A stretch of DNA of 64,000 nt, taken from Adiantum capillus-veneris. Its lineage: Eukaryota; Streptophyta; Polypodiopsida; Polypodiales; Pteridaceae. The notes under the pieces are model-generated. The model was not told where the DNA came from, did no database searches, and was given only the letters and a program-made list of their open reading frames with translations. The number at the start of each line of letters is the position of its first letter. The stretch's first letter is position 1. The stretch is taken from assembly GCA_014529385.2 (NCBI GenBank), contig CM043963.1:93243912-93307911 (forward strand), written 5' to 3'. Positions 34,201 to 46,845 of the stretch are shown here, in pieces. The position numbers and the translations under genes were made by a program.

Positions 34201-34845
34201 GGGTGCGTGTATAGTTCCAAAAAAGTAATATTAAATCATCATACCGAAGGACATTTACCTTTTGAAGATCAAAAGAGTTAACAAAGTGATAAGAAAACCA
34301 CCATTCATGGTAATATTGTGTAAACAAGTTGAAACAAAGATGTAATCTTTTTGTAGCAAATCGTACACATATCGTGCGAGTCGATATGAACGTTCTTATG
34401 AGTGCATAGTGTTGTAACCCATGACCTGGGTCACGAAAGAACAAAGACTCAATCAACCAAGCTTATATGATGACGATAGGATTGTATCATTGAATCACCT
34501 ACATGATTTGTTAAGAAATTTTAATATTTATATACCTCAGTATGGTTTAAAATAAATGGATATTCAAGCCAAAAAAAAATATTCAAGATGAGAAACAAAA
34601 TTATAAAATCATTGCCAATATAAACATGGTTAGTGATCTACCACTATCTGGTCGTGGAAGGATGGAAATTGTTATGTAGTAATGATTTTGAATCAATTTC
34701 TTAACGCGAATGTGTTGGAGATCCTCTTGTCATCATGATCTTGGTTTGGATGAAAGGTGAAAAGCCATGTAAGTTTCGGGAAGGCTGACACATGCCAGGT
34801 GACGGGGGGCGACAAAGCAAAGGAGCACCTAGAAATATTGTAGAA
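34201..34845. other. Noncoding DNA left of the Helitron terminus
   Basis: No gene recognised. A minus-strand open frame at 33983-34456 has no known domain and overlaps the dispersed repeat. Confidence 0.45.
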
Positions 34846-34875
34846 CTAGCTCGCGCGCCCCGCCTACCGGCGGGC
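34846..34875 (-). repeat. Helitron 3' terminal hairpin and CTAG
   Basis: CCCGCC and GGCGGG (34859-34864 and 34869-34874) form a perfect stem around TACC, followed on the minus strand by GGCGCGCGAG and CTAG, then T. Confidence 0.75.
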
Positions 34876-35015
34876 CTCGCTAGCTCTTACCACCTCACTC
34901 TATATGTGTTTATGTGTGTGCATCTTTATACATTTCTCAATGACACACACACACGATCGACACTTTCTGTCTTTGGTCCCTTTAAACTACTCCTGGTACA
35001 TTTAACCCCTTTTGC

Positions 35016-35062
<47 letters not shown>

Positions 35063-35216
35063 ACATAAAAGCACATGACTAAAGAGACATATTTTTTATT
35101 AAAAAAAAAAAGTTTACATTATTGCCAAAAAGGCTCAGGAACATGTCTGCATAGCACTCTAAGTCGTGCTATTTCAACAGGATCAAGATATTGTGCTGGA
35201 GCTCTACAAACTTCTC

Positions 35217-36545
35217 TTAACACTAGGTTGGTAACCTAACAGGACATAAAAGTGTCCTTTCAGGGTTTTGAAAAAAACCTCCAAAACCATAGTAGATCCA
35301 CTCATTTTGTAAAATCCTTTCATGAGGTTATAGTTCAAGGCCTACTACACATGGAAAAAATAAGAAACTTGTAAAATTTCTCATCTTTTGGTCACACCAA
35401 GCCTCCAAAGTTGATGGACCAGTGCATTTTCATCAAAACAGTCATTTCTTACGTTTTGTTGCATAAAAATAAGATTAGGGATTTTTGTAGGACTTGAGAT
35501 AAATTCCCTAGTTAACTTCAATGGGTTGGTGATCAGAACATATGATTGCTTCTCACTCACTATTTTTTGTTTTGCCAAAATAATTAGGTACAAAAAAGTT
35601 GAATTTTTACCATTCTGCAAACCTATCATCAAAGTTTCTATAGCCACGTTCAATACAAATAATATACGCATGTTTTCTTAGTTCCCTATTGTCCTTTATG
35701 TTCATAAGGATCCATGGACCATGTCAAAAGAATAATACATCTCTTTCCAAGGGGAATCTTAGGGACAAAGATGAAGTGCTAAAAACAGCAAACATGAAAA
35801 AACTGGGTTCAACATTATGAGTTGTAGAATCCCATAGAAACTATTCAATATCTAGCCAAATTTGATCCTTATGATTAGATATGGTTACTACCTACAAAAT
35901 GCATGTAGTTGTCACAAGAAACTAACAATATTGAAAAAGCTATACTTGATATACTAGAATGTTTCGTTTTCTTCTATAATTGAAAAAATCAACCATCGTT
36001 GTGTACTATGCAAAATAGGGTATTAGGTGCCCCAAAACTCAAGGAATATTAGATTTATGTTACAATATGCGACATAGAAAATAAAAAATGCATTTGGATA
36101 TCATGAAATCCACCAAAAAAATCATAGAAGAGCTAAAATTGGCTAAAAAACAGGATTTGACAATTTTTGTAATTTGGTCATAACTTACAACTTTAATATT
36201 TATTTCTCCCTAGAAACATCAGGACATGTTGAGGACTACTAAAGATAGTTCTCTAGCATTATAGACGTCATAAAAATGAATTCTAGAGTGGTATAGTTGC
36301 AAAAAGTTGAAAAAAGCCAAAAACAAGACCCGTTTTTTCACACAGTTTAGGTTGTGAAATGTTGTGCAAGGACAAGGTTAAAGATGGAATTGGTATTCCA
36401 AAAAAATGTCGAGTTTTTTTCAGCTCACGAGACAACTTTCTAGATATATAGCACCTCAAAATCCATTTTGAAACTCTTGACATAATTCAAGGAAAATGGT
36501 CACTTAACAGGACATAAAAGTGTCCCATTACCAACCTAGTGTTAA
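35217..36545. mobile_element. TTAA-flanked element with 14-bp TIRs, 1.32 kb, noncoding
   Basis: CACTAGGTTGGTAA at 35221-35234 is the exact inverse of 36528-36541. TTAA lies directly outside each end (35217-35220 and 36542-36545). Just inside each TIR is the same quasi-palindrome GGACATAAAAGTGTCC. Removing the element with one TTAA restores an open reading frame in the interrupted minus-strand exon, which confirms the boundaries. The interior is AT-rich with no transposase. TTAA duplications are the mark of piggyBac elements, whereas the CACTA start of the TIR recalls the CACTA family, whose duplications are 3 bp. Affiliation is unresolved. Confidence 0.85.
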
Positions 36546-36875
36546 ATCTATTTTTTGAACCCAACTCAAGTAAATCTTGTAATGACGAATCAACCCAAGC
36601 TCTTGCTTTAAGAGCATGAGCCTAATGTTGGGAAAGAAATAGGGATCAAGCAACTTGATGTAAATCGTGTCCAACTCTTCATCTACATATGATCCCCAAA
36701 CAGTGTAGTTTTTCTCAATCACTTCCCATGCCCATTGCCATCCCCGTTCAGCAGGTAACAAATTTTCTTCAAAGGCATCAACAATAAAATTTTTTACACT
36801 TGGAAAAATATTAACAATTTCGTGGGCCATTTAATTGGCTGCAAGAAAAGAAGACAACATTAGTACTCAAAGCTT

Positions 36876-36881
<6 letters not shown>

Positions 36882-36936
<55 letters not shown>
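36882..36936. repeat. (GA)n microsatellite
   Basis: About 27 GA dinucleotides, upstream (on the minus strand) of the last passenger-gene exon. Confidence 0.9.
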
Positions 36937-36940
<4 letters not shown>

Positions 36941-39215
36941 CAACATGGCCACTTAAACACTTTAAAAAAGTATAAGCGCAATACGAACACTTCAATTACT
37001 AATTTTCATGCCAAAAAGTGTCAAGAGGTTCATTAGTTCAAAGTCTTTACAACAACCTCAAATTTTTTGTTTACAATGACTCATATTCTACTCTATAACT
37101 GGACGGATGAGGATCACTCCAATATACCACATTGAAAAACTTCACAATTAGTTTCAAAATTTGATCCGAAATGTAAGTTTTGTGATTGTGATATATCTTT
37201 CGCAATTGAATATCACAACCACAAACATTGACGTAATAAATATCAACCATATGTATTTCTTGTAGGAGTCTCATCAATTTTATTTCGCTCAATATTTGTG
37301 ACACTTTGCATAGTGTACAATGCTTAACCGTCCACAATTTCCATACCACCCTTCAGCATACGAATACACCCAATGATGCCACCAACACCATGTACCATAT
37401 CCTTGACAAATATACTCTTCCTTAACTTTCAAATATATAAGCATCCTTATATGTATTGGGAGAATAGCCAATACATCATGACCCATGTTAACCTACATTA
37501 GCAATTCACAAATCTCTCTCTCTCTCACTCACTCACTCACTCACACACACACACACATTAACCTATGTAGTAGATAAAAACCCACTTGATTAAGCCAACA
37601 ATACCTAAAAAGATATGGTACGTAGAATGCATAAACAATGGATCAAAGTGTTCGATCATCTAGAGAAGTTGAGCCTACGATCCACTCTACTTGGAACTCT
37701 CAAGATCCAAGGTCCGACATGTCGAACACTGCGATCGAGGCATTGAGGTGATTCATACAAAGAATAGATTCTAAACATCCATTCATTCACTCCATAGGAC
37801 CGTATGAAAAGTGCAATTGAGAGGGCGTTGCATACCTAACTCTCGTAGAGTTATCCGCATATCATCTATATCAAACTCTATGTGATAATAACCTACAACA
37901 CTTCTAAAATATCGTGCTTCATATAATGCCAAGATAGAATGTCTGCAATAATATTGAAGCCTGCAATGAAAATAACAACCAACCATTCAGACATAAAAAG
38001 TAACAACACATTTAACGTCATATGGATTCAAGTTCAAGCTATACGCACCGAAGGATCTCAAAATCCTTGACAATACGAACAATATCCTCAGCATATGCAG
38101 GACCCCTCCACAATGGAGAATCTAGAAAAAATGTTACACGTGTAAACATACAAATAAAGGCCAATAAGTTCTCATTCATGGTAAAAGTAAGTAACAAAGA
38201 TAAAATTTTACATTTACATACCTCTAATATAAGTAGGTACATCATTGAGGGTGTAAGAAACCATGATGTATCGTGCCATTCTTTATTTGCTCTAAAAGCA
38301 CAGATATGGAAGTTTAAGAGGAACAAATATGAAATAGATTAAAAAGTATAGAATCATGCCGTAGAGAATCATGTCCATCTTTCTTTTGTTTTAGTGAAGG
38401 ATTTAAGAGAGAGAGAGAGGAATGAAAGCAATTCAAAAGACTTTGAAATTTTACAACTTCACAAAGAGACAATACAAAATAGTTATTCAAAGTGTAGCCT
38501 TTGACTCATACCACGTTAGGGATTCTATAAGTCCAAGGACCTATGTTGTATACATTTTGCAAGATACGGGGTGGTGTTTCAACTTGAGTAAATATCCTCA
38601 ATCGATATGGTGTAGTGCGGTCTCCAACAACCCCCACCTGTTGTGCATTGACTGGCCTCTCGTCACTCACAAACCAAATATTAACTTGAATTTGACGATG
38701 CTCATGGTTCAAAGAAAAGGAAACATGGTAGTATCCAAGAACTTCCATGGACATATCTCTACCTAAGTATAGCATTTCATAAACACCTACGATGATAAAA
38801 CCTCGATGGGAGTGATCTCTGGAAAGGAATCCATGAATTATGTAGAGCAATAAAAGCTTAAAACTACAAATATATCATATATAAAAACTCTTACAATATA
38901 ATATGAGTTTGATCAAATAAGATCACCAAAAACATAGCAGGAACTCTTCCCCTCCATTGCGGTGGATCTTCAACAGAGTAAGGCAATGTATAAGCCAATA
39001 TTCTCAAGAAAATAATAGGTCAAGTTAATAATAAACTAATTTAAAAAAGAAGATAAATACCTCGAATGAATTCAATGATGTGACCCACTACATAGGAGGC
39101 ACTACGTCGAGGATCCATCTGTGGGAAATACTTTGATCTAAGAGATATGAATAAAATTTAACATCAAGTGTGTCTAACTTTAAGTGAGAGCCACAATGTC
39201 AATTTGAACTTATTG

Positions 39216-42200
39216 TTATGAGCTCGCTAGTTGTAATACTTCCTTAAATACAATGTTTGGAGTGTAGTAACACTCCGCTTGAGTGTTTTTAGTATTGACA
39301 ACAATCCTCATAGAAGCTGCACTTCGTATACGTGACATTGCAACATACAACTGTCCATGAGAGAAGATCGATGACTCAAGATATAGACCAAGAATTCCAA
39401 GTGTTTGCCCTTGTGCTTTGTTGATAGTCATCCCAAAAGCAAGCCTGATTGGAAATTGACGATGCTTCATTTGAAATGGAAGCCCCTGATGGCTTCCAAT
39501 AATAAAGTCAATCCTTGGAAGAAAAACTCTCTCTCTCCAATATTTGATCCTGTAACTATCTCTGCCTCAATTACCTTATGATGAAATTGCTTGCATATCA
39601 ATCTAGTTCCGTTGCATAATCCACGTCTTGGATCCAAATTGCGCAGCAACATGATAGGAGCATTTTCTTTCAAGACTAAAGCATGAGGTGGAAAACCACC
39701 ACCAAGAGTAAGGCTATTCAGATATTCAATTGTGTACAAATGTGTGTTTTCCTCTGACATACAAATTGAACACTCAAATACTCTTTGCAATCTCCATGCA
39801 TTCTTTGCAATGCATAGTCATTAATTAAATCCACCTCTTTATTCCGTGGAGCAAGTATTGCTCGATCTCTGAAAAAAGTTGCATGATCTTGAAAATGACA
39901 CAAATATCCATATATAAAGCTTAGAAGATCTGCCAAACTATTTCGTGGAAGCATCATGTGTGAAGGTATTTTGACTCTTTCTAAGTCTCCTCCATCATCC
40001 ATAACCCCATTGCCAATATCAAGCACCCAACGGGAAAAACTTTGTTGAAGTGAATTTGAACCGCAATCAACTATACGCATATTTTTGGAAAGCCTCAGTA
40101 TCTTCGTGTATTTCCATATGTGACAATGACACAACGAAGCATTTACAATGTCTTTCGACTACCTTTTGGTACAACAGGTAGTATTTGTCGAAAGTTGCCT
40201 CCAAGCAAAATGATTTTTCCACCAAACAAAGTATCTCACTGCATAATATCTCTTAAAGTTCTGTCCACTGCTTCAAACGCATAGGGATGTGTCATGGGAG
40301 CTTCATCCCATATAAGTAAAGCTGCATTCCTTAGAAGTTCTGCAAGTTGACTATTTACCTTTATATTGCAAGTTGCTTCAGAGTGAAGCTCCAAAGGTAT
40401 CTTAAACCTAGAATGAGCAGTTCTTCCATTACTCAAAAGCAAAGCTGCAATACCCGAGGATGCACATGCAAGAGAAACTCTACAACTTCCTCGCACTCAT
40501 GAAAGAAGTGCATTATATAAGTAAGTTTTTCCTGAGCCACCAGGACCATCTAGGAAAAATACCTTCCCTGAATGTGTGTCAACAGCTTGTAGCACTTGGT
40601 GATAAGCATCTCGCCGATCCTCATTTAAGGAATTTTCCATACAATCTCCTATACTACACTGTTCATCAACATTGAACATTGTTTCTTCAGCCATATCACC
40701 ATTTTCACTTAAGGATACCAATGTTGAGTCTATTGCAGGCAACATATAATCGCAAAGCCTCTTGCCATGTTGTTGCAAAAATCATTCTATATGAAGCAAT
40801 GCTTGATTTTTTGCCACATCAAATCGCACACTTGCATCTGAAATACGCATCCTTAGGGCATAAACATAGTCCTCACAAAATTTAGTACAAAACCTGTCCC
40901 AAAGAGCAGCCGGATGAAGTGGCTCACAAAAGACTAATATGATTGCAAACAATTGTCTCAACTGCATTCCATTTTGAAAAAAAGATGCCTCTTGGAGGCA
41001 AATTGACCATTCTTCATCATCTTGCAATAATCCTCTAGCTATACATGCCTCCTTGTATGTATCATAGACGTAACCATCATACATACGCAAGTCTTCAAAA
41101 CACTTACATCCCTTGCAAATATTGAGAAGCATTCGTAGGTAATAAACCTCACCAGCAGTAGGGACAATATTATACATTCTTCCAATAGAAACACCCTGTT
41201 GTCGTGGAGACCATGCCTTTTGACTTTTATTCCATACCCAACCATTTGGAAAGTCAGTATATGTGAAGCAAATATTGAGAAGCATTCGTAGGTAATAAAC
41301 CTCACCAGCAGTAGGGACAATATTATACATTCTTCCAATAGAAACACCCTGTTGTCGTGGAGACCATGCCTTTTGACTTTTATTCCATACCCAACCATTT
41401 GGAAAGTCAGTATATGTGAAGCTATTTGCTTCAGGATAATTTTGATTTGCAACAAACCATTCTGTCAAGGTAGTTTTTCTATTTTGTTCATTATCTAGCA
41501 AATGTGATACATCATCACCATCTTGAAATGTGACCATATTCTGGAATGGAAGGTGTACTTGCAATCGTTGAATAGCTGGCCTTTCACTATGCATGTGGAA
41601 GCCAAATATTCTCCACATAGCCTCAGATGCAGAAACATAACGTGCATTGAGATAACTCTTGATCTCATCAGTAGCTTCTTCACCATCTCGATCATGTCCC
41701 TTGTAGACATACTTATAAAGATATTTCACGGTAGTGACAGTTGAGCAAATCTCCACATTAATATGGGCTTGGTATCTTAGTGATAAGAGAGGGTTGTAAG
41801 GAACAACCCAACGATTATCTAAATTGTAATTTTTAGACGTAACAAACCTTCCATCATCTCTTCTCATATACACAGGATATCCACTTTCGTTTACATTTGT
41901 AGACGTAGAAAATGTTCGTGGAAACTTGAATCTACACTTACCATCAACCATACATGGAGAACGTGGGTTCAAAGGACCACATGGCCCATGAACATTACAA
42001 TGACTCACTACATCAAATAATTCTAGAAACACATTCTTTTCAGGGAGCTCTGCACAAACCAACTTGTCATAGTGTAATGTATCTATGGGTTTATATTCGG
42101 ATGCAAGTATCAACAATATGAGGAAGACCTCTCTTCTGAAACTCAATCACTGAAACATGTCCAATCACCTCCCCAAATATGGCTTGCTTGATAAGTAAAT

Positions 42201-43821
42201 GCATCATATCTTGGAACTTCTGATAAAACACTCGTATAGTCAGATCAGAACGATCAACAGCACTTTGTCCAGGTAGTAATGCATCATCTATTTCCTTCCA
42301 TCGTGGATTACATGTGAATGTGATGAAGAGTTCCGGTTTTCCCCTACTATGAACAATTTCCATTGCATCTTGAAATAGTTGGCACATATATCTAGGACCT
42401 CCAACAAAAGACGAAGGAAAAACAATTCTACGGACAACCTTTTGACCTTCAGCCCTCTCTAAGCCATCTCTAGCCTCAACCATGTTAACCAATCCTTGGT
42501 ACACTTCACCACGGAGTGTTTTTTTGTTATTTCGCATCCACAAAAGACGGGACTCCTCTAGAGTACTATAAGCATCCACGACATACTGTTGTAATAGCCT
42601 ACCCCCTCGAAGAAGACACTCCACAGTATCATCTCTTATTTGTAAGCGAAAGACATAATATTGCTTTTGACTCAATTTTTTTCCATCGGTAGTCTTTAAA
42701 TAAAGATGCCACCCATCCTCTCCACTTGGAAATAATAAAACATACAATAAGGACATGTAAGCTCGAAGCATGCTGGAGATTCTTTTCAAACCCTTGTGTC
42801 GAAAATTCAGTACAATGTCACGATAGCCAATATTTCTATCATCCCCTTGTCCTGGCATAATTGCAGCAACTTCAGAACCCCTTGGAGCAAGATATTGCCA
42901 ACCATCACAACGATGCTCCGCAATAACCATCCTCATATTGGGTACAATAGCATCTCTAGACAAAGAAGCAGCAGATTGTAGAGCATTTGCATAAGGATTT
43001 ACTCTATGCATCATCACCTGTAAACACTCTAGAATAATACGATCTAAATTTGAAACATGATGCAATCTGTTGCTCAACTCATGTTCAGTATCAAAAATAT
43101 ATAATTGTGCAAAGCGTGGGACTTCATTTTGTCCTTCGGCTGGCGCTAAAGAACCAATACTATGATAGACAGAGCCGTGAACCTTAAAAGTGTATACACC
43201 TCTCCCACCATAATTAATAGTCTCATCGATATGGGCACCAAGAGACACAAATTCCAATGCATTATTATATCCTCGAATGTTTTATAAGAACTGTCTACTT
43301 CTTGTTGTGGTTGAGCTCATCAAATCTTTCAATTCATTTGGTGGCTCATTCAAAGGAAGTAATTGGACTTTTCCATCAGAGCAGCAATATTTACCCACAA
43401 ATGTTTGGATAGTCTTTCCTTCATCCTTCCAGGCCTTTGCTCCACATTTAGAGCAAACATAATCTAAGCTTCCTAAGTTGTGCAACACACACTTTTTGGA
43501 TAGAAGTGGTGCCATAGACTTGTGATGTAAAAGGAGAGACATTGGATATTCAAAGCGGATGGACAAATAGTGTTTTTCTACTTTAGAATAGTTACCCTCT
43601 ACTAAGTTCATTGTTGTCCTAACATTCATGGCTTCAGAGTTTCCTTCACGTACATCATGATTGCTTTGCCTTTCATTGCACTCCAATAAAGTTCCAATAG
43701 TACTTTGTAGTGAATGCCTTGTTCTCTCTCGTGCTATTTGGTGCCTCGCCTTTCGCGAATCATCACACAGTCGACTACGTCGTGCATGACCAGGTGATAA
43801 TATACGTGGTCCAGATACCAT
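39216..43821 (-). pseudogene. Helitron Rep-helicase, broken in several places
   Basis: Minus-strand order matches plant Helitron RepHel. An N-terminal zinc-like part has CSKCGAKAWKDEG and KYCCSDGKVQLLPL (43821-43282). The Rep part is 43257-42091 with GGPRYMCQLFQDAM and PELFITFTCNPRWKEI, then a second part 42146-40782 with CRFKFPRTF and the rolling-circle tyrosine motif KYLYKYVYKGHD. The SF1 PIF1-type helicase follows, with GPGGSGKT (Walker A, 40778-40497), LIWDEAPM (Walker B, 40496-40236) and FGMTINKAQGQT and YVAMSRIRS at the end (39470-39216). At the HUH motif the frame breaks: RGLPH is followed directly by LLILASEYKP in another frame, so the second histidine is lost to a small deletion. There are also a 153-bp tandem duplication and further frameshifts in the helicase. 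It is not functional. Confidence 0.92.
41117..41422. repeat. Exact tandem duplication of 153 bp within the Helitron Rep frame
   Basis: 41117-41269 and 41270-41422 appear identical. 153 bases are 51 codons, so the duplication keeps the frame and repeats the segment from FTYTDFPNGWVWNKS to RMLLNIC. It is either a very recent event or an assembly artefact. Confidence 0.93.
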
Positions 43822-44365
43822 CTATGAAATTAGGTGCAAATAGATCTCATATAATTTGGATTTGTCACTAAAAGAAAATCCTTATGCATAATAAAAATCA
43901 ATATAAACTGGGACATCTAACTATATCCTCTAACCTAAATACATTTGACACATTGATAGTGACTCAATTAAAAAGTACAGTTTGATGAAGATACAACATA
44001 GCATTACATATTTCTACCATAAGTACGACTAAATACATTTGACACAACGGCTTGACTCAATTAAAAAGAACAGTTTGATGAAGATAAAACAAAACATTAC
44101 ATATTTCTACCATTAGTAGGATTAGGTCATTGAGAAACTTGACACTGCTTTGGTCGAACTAATCTAGCCAAAGCACTTAATTTATTTGAGGTAGCTCGGA
44201 TATCTGAAAGTCTTGAACCTTGAACCTTTGTCAAAGCACCAGGCTTATTGAAGATACTTCTCAATCCTGGCACGATTTGTCGTAGATTATTGTCTTGCAT
44301 TCGTCCTTTTGATTCACGTTGACTCCGCGAAGCCTCTTTTCAAAGATTCTCAATAGATGCCAATA
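43822..44365. other. Noncoding DNA between Helitron ORFs
   Basis: A short near-duplicate (about 43972-44010 and 44054-44110, sharing ACAGTTTGATGAAGATA and CATTACATATTTCTACCAT) is seen. Nothing else is recognised. Confidence 0.5.
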
Positions 44366-44863
44366 TCATCTTTCCTCAACTTTGGAAAGTTTCTCTCTCA
44401 TGTATGCCTCACTCTCTAATCTCTGCAAGTTTGATGCTTTTGTCTCTTCTCGCAATTTCCATAGTATCCCACTTTCAATCTCCAATGCAGAGCTTACAGT
44501 TTCAACCACATCCGAGACATTGGTTTGCATTGTCTCCATCCTATTGCAGGAGGCTTTGATCTCTAGCAAGGTTTCAATAATTTGCTTCTTCGAATTCCAC
44601 TCGACATTTTGAGCTGCTCTCTTTGCCGCACGCACATTTCGAATACGAAGAGATGAAAGTATCTCCCGTTCATTAGCAGGTGCACTATTCCTCCTGACAT
44701 TTCGAGCTTCTCTCTTTGTTGCACGCACATTGCGAATAGTAGGAAGAGATGACAGTATATCCTCTTCACCCGCTGATGCACTTACAACTATCCCAGAAGA
44801 TATCAAGCCGTTGGTTGCAATAGCCAATGGAATGGCACAACTAATCTCCATTTTACTGTACAC
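44366..44863 (-). CDS. Hypothetical coiled-coil protein in the Helitron 5' region
   Basis: A 165-residue open frame starting MYSKMEISCAIPLAIATNG. It contains an internal duplication, EDILSSLPTIRNVRATKREA against REILSSLRIRNVRAAKRAA, followed by a helical, heptad-like region (IIETLLEIKASCNRMETMQT...). The same frame might continue past 44366 after a break. No family is recognised. It is collinear with RepHel and may be an upstream accessory ORF. Coding status is uncertain. Confidence 0.4.
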   Translation of the reverse strand: MYSKMEISCAIPLAIATNGLISSGIVVSASAGEEDILSSLPTIRNVRATKREARNVRRNSAPANEREILSSLRIRNVRAAKRAAQNVEWNSKKQIIETLLEIKASCNRMETMQTNVSDVVETVSSALEIESGILWKLREETKASNLQRLESEAYMREKLSKVEER

Positions 44864-45108
44864 AAAAAACTACAGTGGTTGCAAAGAGAAATGTGACAAC
44901 CAAAGAGAAGGTTTGAATGCTTGTAAATTAAAAAGTAACCCTCGTAGAATATTCACTTTTTAAGTGCTTGCTATTTTAGAATAAAAAAAATACATCATCT
45001 CTATCTAGATGTGAAAAAAAACAAAGGATTGCATGAGAAGTGGAAAACAAACCAAAATGCTCATGAATCACTTTTGTTCAGTAGATAAAAGTTTTGCTCA
45101 ATACATGA

Positions 45109-45642
45109 TCAACCCCATCTACATTTGAAAATGGGAAAAGAGCGTTTAGCATTGGGACGCTTGAAAATAGGCTCCTTATGATTCTCTATCTTATCAGGTC
45201 CTACAATGCTCTTTAGCGCATTAATTTTGCTATAAACTTCAGATATAGAACAACAACCTAACTCAGAATCAAGGTAGAGGGCATATGAGTATCCCATCTT
45301 TACTCGAATCTACAAAAGGCGTAGGTTGCGAAACCATTGACTGGGATCATTCTGGATTCTGACAAACACCTGGTGAAAGGGTGTCCCATCTCGAGTCATG
45401 GAAGTGCGGTCGTACGTTCTCCAAGCTTCTTCTATAGTAACACCCGGAAAGAAACCTCGAACAATGCTTTGAAAGAAGTCAGCTTTGTTTTCTGGAGAGT
45501 AGTGAATCATTATATGATCCATTACTATCTCCATCGCTTCCAATCCATGACCAAAACATTCAGCAGATACCCTAGGTGCCATAAAGTTCGTAAGAAAAAA
45601 AGAGAGACATTGTAAGTGTAGTTGCTCTAGGACTTCATCCAC
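45109..45642 (-). pseudogene. Hypothetical protein with one internal stop
   Basis: 45642-45310 encodes 110 residues (MDEVLEQLHLQCLSFFL...FHQVFVRIQNDPSQWFRNLRLL). After a stop it continues in the same frame region as VKMGYSYALYLDSELGCCSI to 45109. The composition looks like a real protein but no domain is recognised. It is on the same strand as, and upstream of, the other Helitron ORFs. Confidence 0.4.
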
Positions 45643-45720
45643 AAAACTTGACTTTACAATATGTCTCTTTAAATAAGTATGTTTCTAGGTATGTTTCCCA
45701 TCCCTATTTCCCCCTCTCCA

Positions 45721-45774
<54 letters not shown>

Positions 45775-46525
45775 AAATTTGTAGGGTTCCAAAAGCAGTA
45801 CTGGATCTTTCAATCACACGTGTTATTCTCTCTATCCAACCCTTTCTGAAATCTATAATGGTTTCATGTGATCTTCTATCTATGTGGTCACCTTTTGGTG
45901 ATCAAACTATGGATTATTTTGAACTGTAATGCATATGTAAATGCATCAAGAGAGAAGCCCTCAGTTCGCATCATATGGAAAATAGATCAGTCCTTGCCTC
46001 TTTGGGACATCATCTCCTCCCACAATTATCAAACTCGGCATGACGTTTAGAACAATCAGGTGTTTTATCTTATTGTTAAGAAGAAGATGTTGATTGTCCA
46101 AATTCCCTCTTGAATTTCTTACAACAGGGCACTTATAATATCCTTGGGATCTTTTGAAACTATTCGTATGAGAGTGACAAACTTGTTATGTTAACTATCA
46201 TTGGAATAGCATAGACAGATTTGGAGGGCCTATCATTAGATAGATCCTTTAATACTTCCATAGATAGGACCCTAAAAAAGTCTTCCTTATTAGGGTGAAG
46301 ACAAAGATACCATCTTGGTTCAGTATGAAGGCTCTCTTGGGATTGCCTTTTGAGTATCATGCCTTGATTTTCAAGACTACGCAAGAATCTATTGGAATTG
46401 CTCTAGGCATTTAAATCTTTCCCGAGATCTTTGGAAACCCTCTCTATGACATTAAAACCTACATCTTTGGATGGAATTGTTACTCACATTTAACTCTCCC
46501 TCCGTCTCTCTCGCTTTGATCTTTT

Positions 46526-46529
<4 letters not shown>
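45643..46529. other. Noncoding DNA with a (CT)n microsatellite
   Basis: (CT)n at about 45727-45773. A minus-strand frame at 46384-46160 (MRSLENQGMILKRQSQESLH...) reads like a fragment of a plant protein but is too short to assign. No Helitron 5' end was found here. Confidence 0.45.

Positions 46530-46604
<75 letters not shown>
46530..46604. repeat. Compound (CT)n(GT)n microsatellite
   Basis: A (CT)n run passes directly into a (TG)n run, ending near 46604. Confidence 0.9.
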
Positions 46605-46608
<4 letters not shown>

Positions 46609-46715
46609 TGTGTGGTTGTGTAGCATGCACGCGCGTGTGTGTGTAAGTACCCTTCAAAATCAGTTCATTCTCAACTCTTTGTCTCTCTATGTGTGTCTGT
46701 GTGTGTTTTCTTCCC

Positions 46716-46845
<130 letters not shown>

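Larger units (their letters stand above)
35119..39130 (-). pseudogene. Unrecognised multi-exon passenger gene in the Helitron
   Basis: Minus-strand pieces look like exons of one gene. They are KYFPQMDPRRSASYVVGHII (near 39130), YSVEDPPQWRGRVPAMFLVI (near 38960), a 100-residue exon at 38850-38506 with GRDMSMEVLGYYHVSFSL, MARYIMVSYTLNDVPTYIRG (near 38290), NSPLWRGPAYAEDIVRIVKD (near 38120), a piece at 37986-37783, pieces at 37486-37071, and a last exon from 36830. That last exon is cut by the TTAA-flanked element. With the element and one TTAA removed it continues as DLREVCRAPAQYLDPVEIAR to a stop at 35119. Two pieces share a PxWRG motif. I recognise no family. Some pieces carry stops. It may be a captured host gene or an accessory Helitron gene. 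Confidence 0.45.
34846..45642 (-). mobile_element. Decayed Helitron carrying a passenger gene (5' end not located)
   Basis: On the minus strand the 3' end is recognisable at 34846. A 6-bp GC stem with a 4-base loop (34859-34874) lies 9 bases inside CTAG (34846-34849), and the next host base is T, as required for Helitron 3' ends. Upstream on the same strand are an unrecognised multi-exon gene (39130-35119), helicase and Rep segments (43821-39216), and two unrecognised ORFs (to 45642). The TC 5' end was not found, so the right limit is only the last plausibly associated ORF. It is also possible that the 3' end belongs to a smaller Helitron nested here. Confidence 0.6.

Noticed and set aside
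35221..36541. Interpretation as an ordinary CACTA MITE
   Set aside because: The tip begins CACTA, but immediate 3-bp flanks differ (TAA and TTA) while TTAA is exact on both sides; left unresolved.
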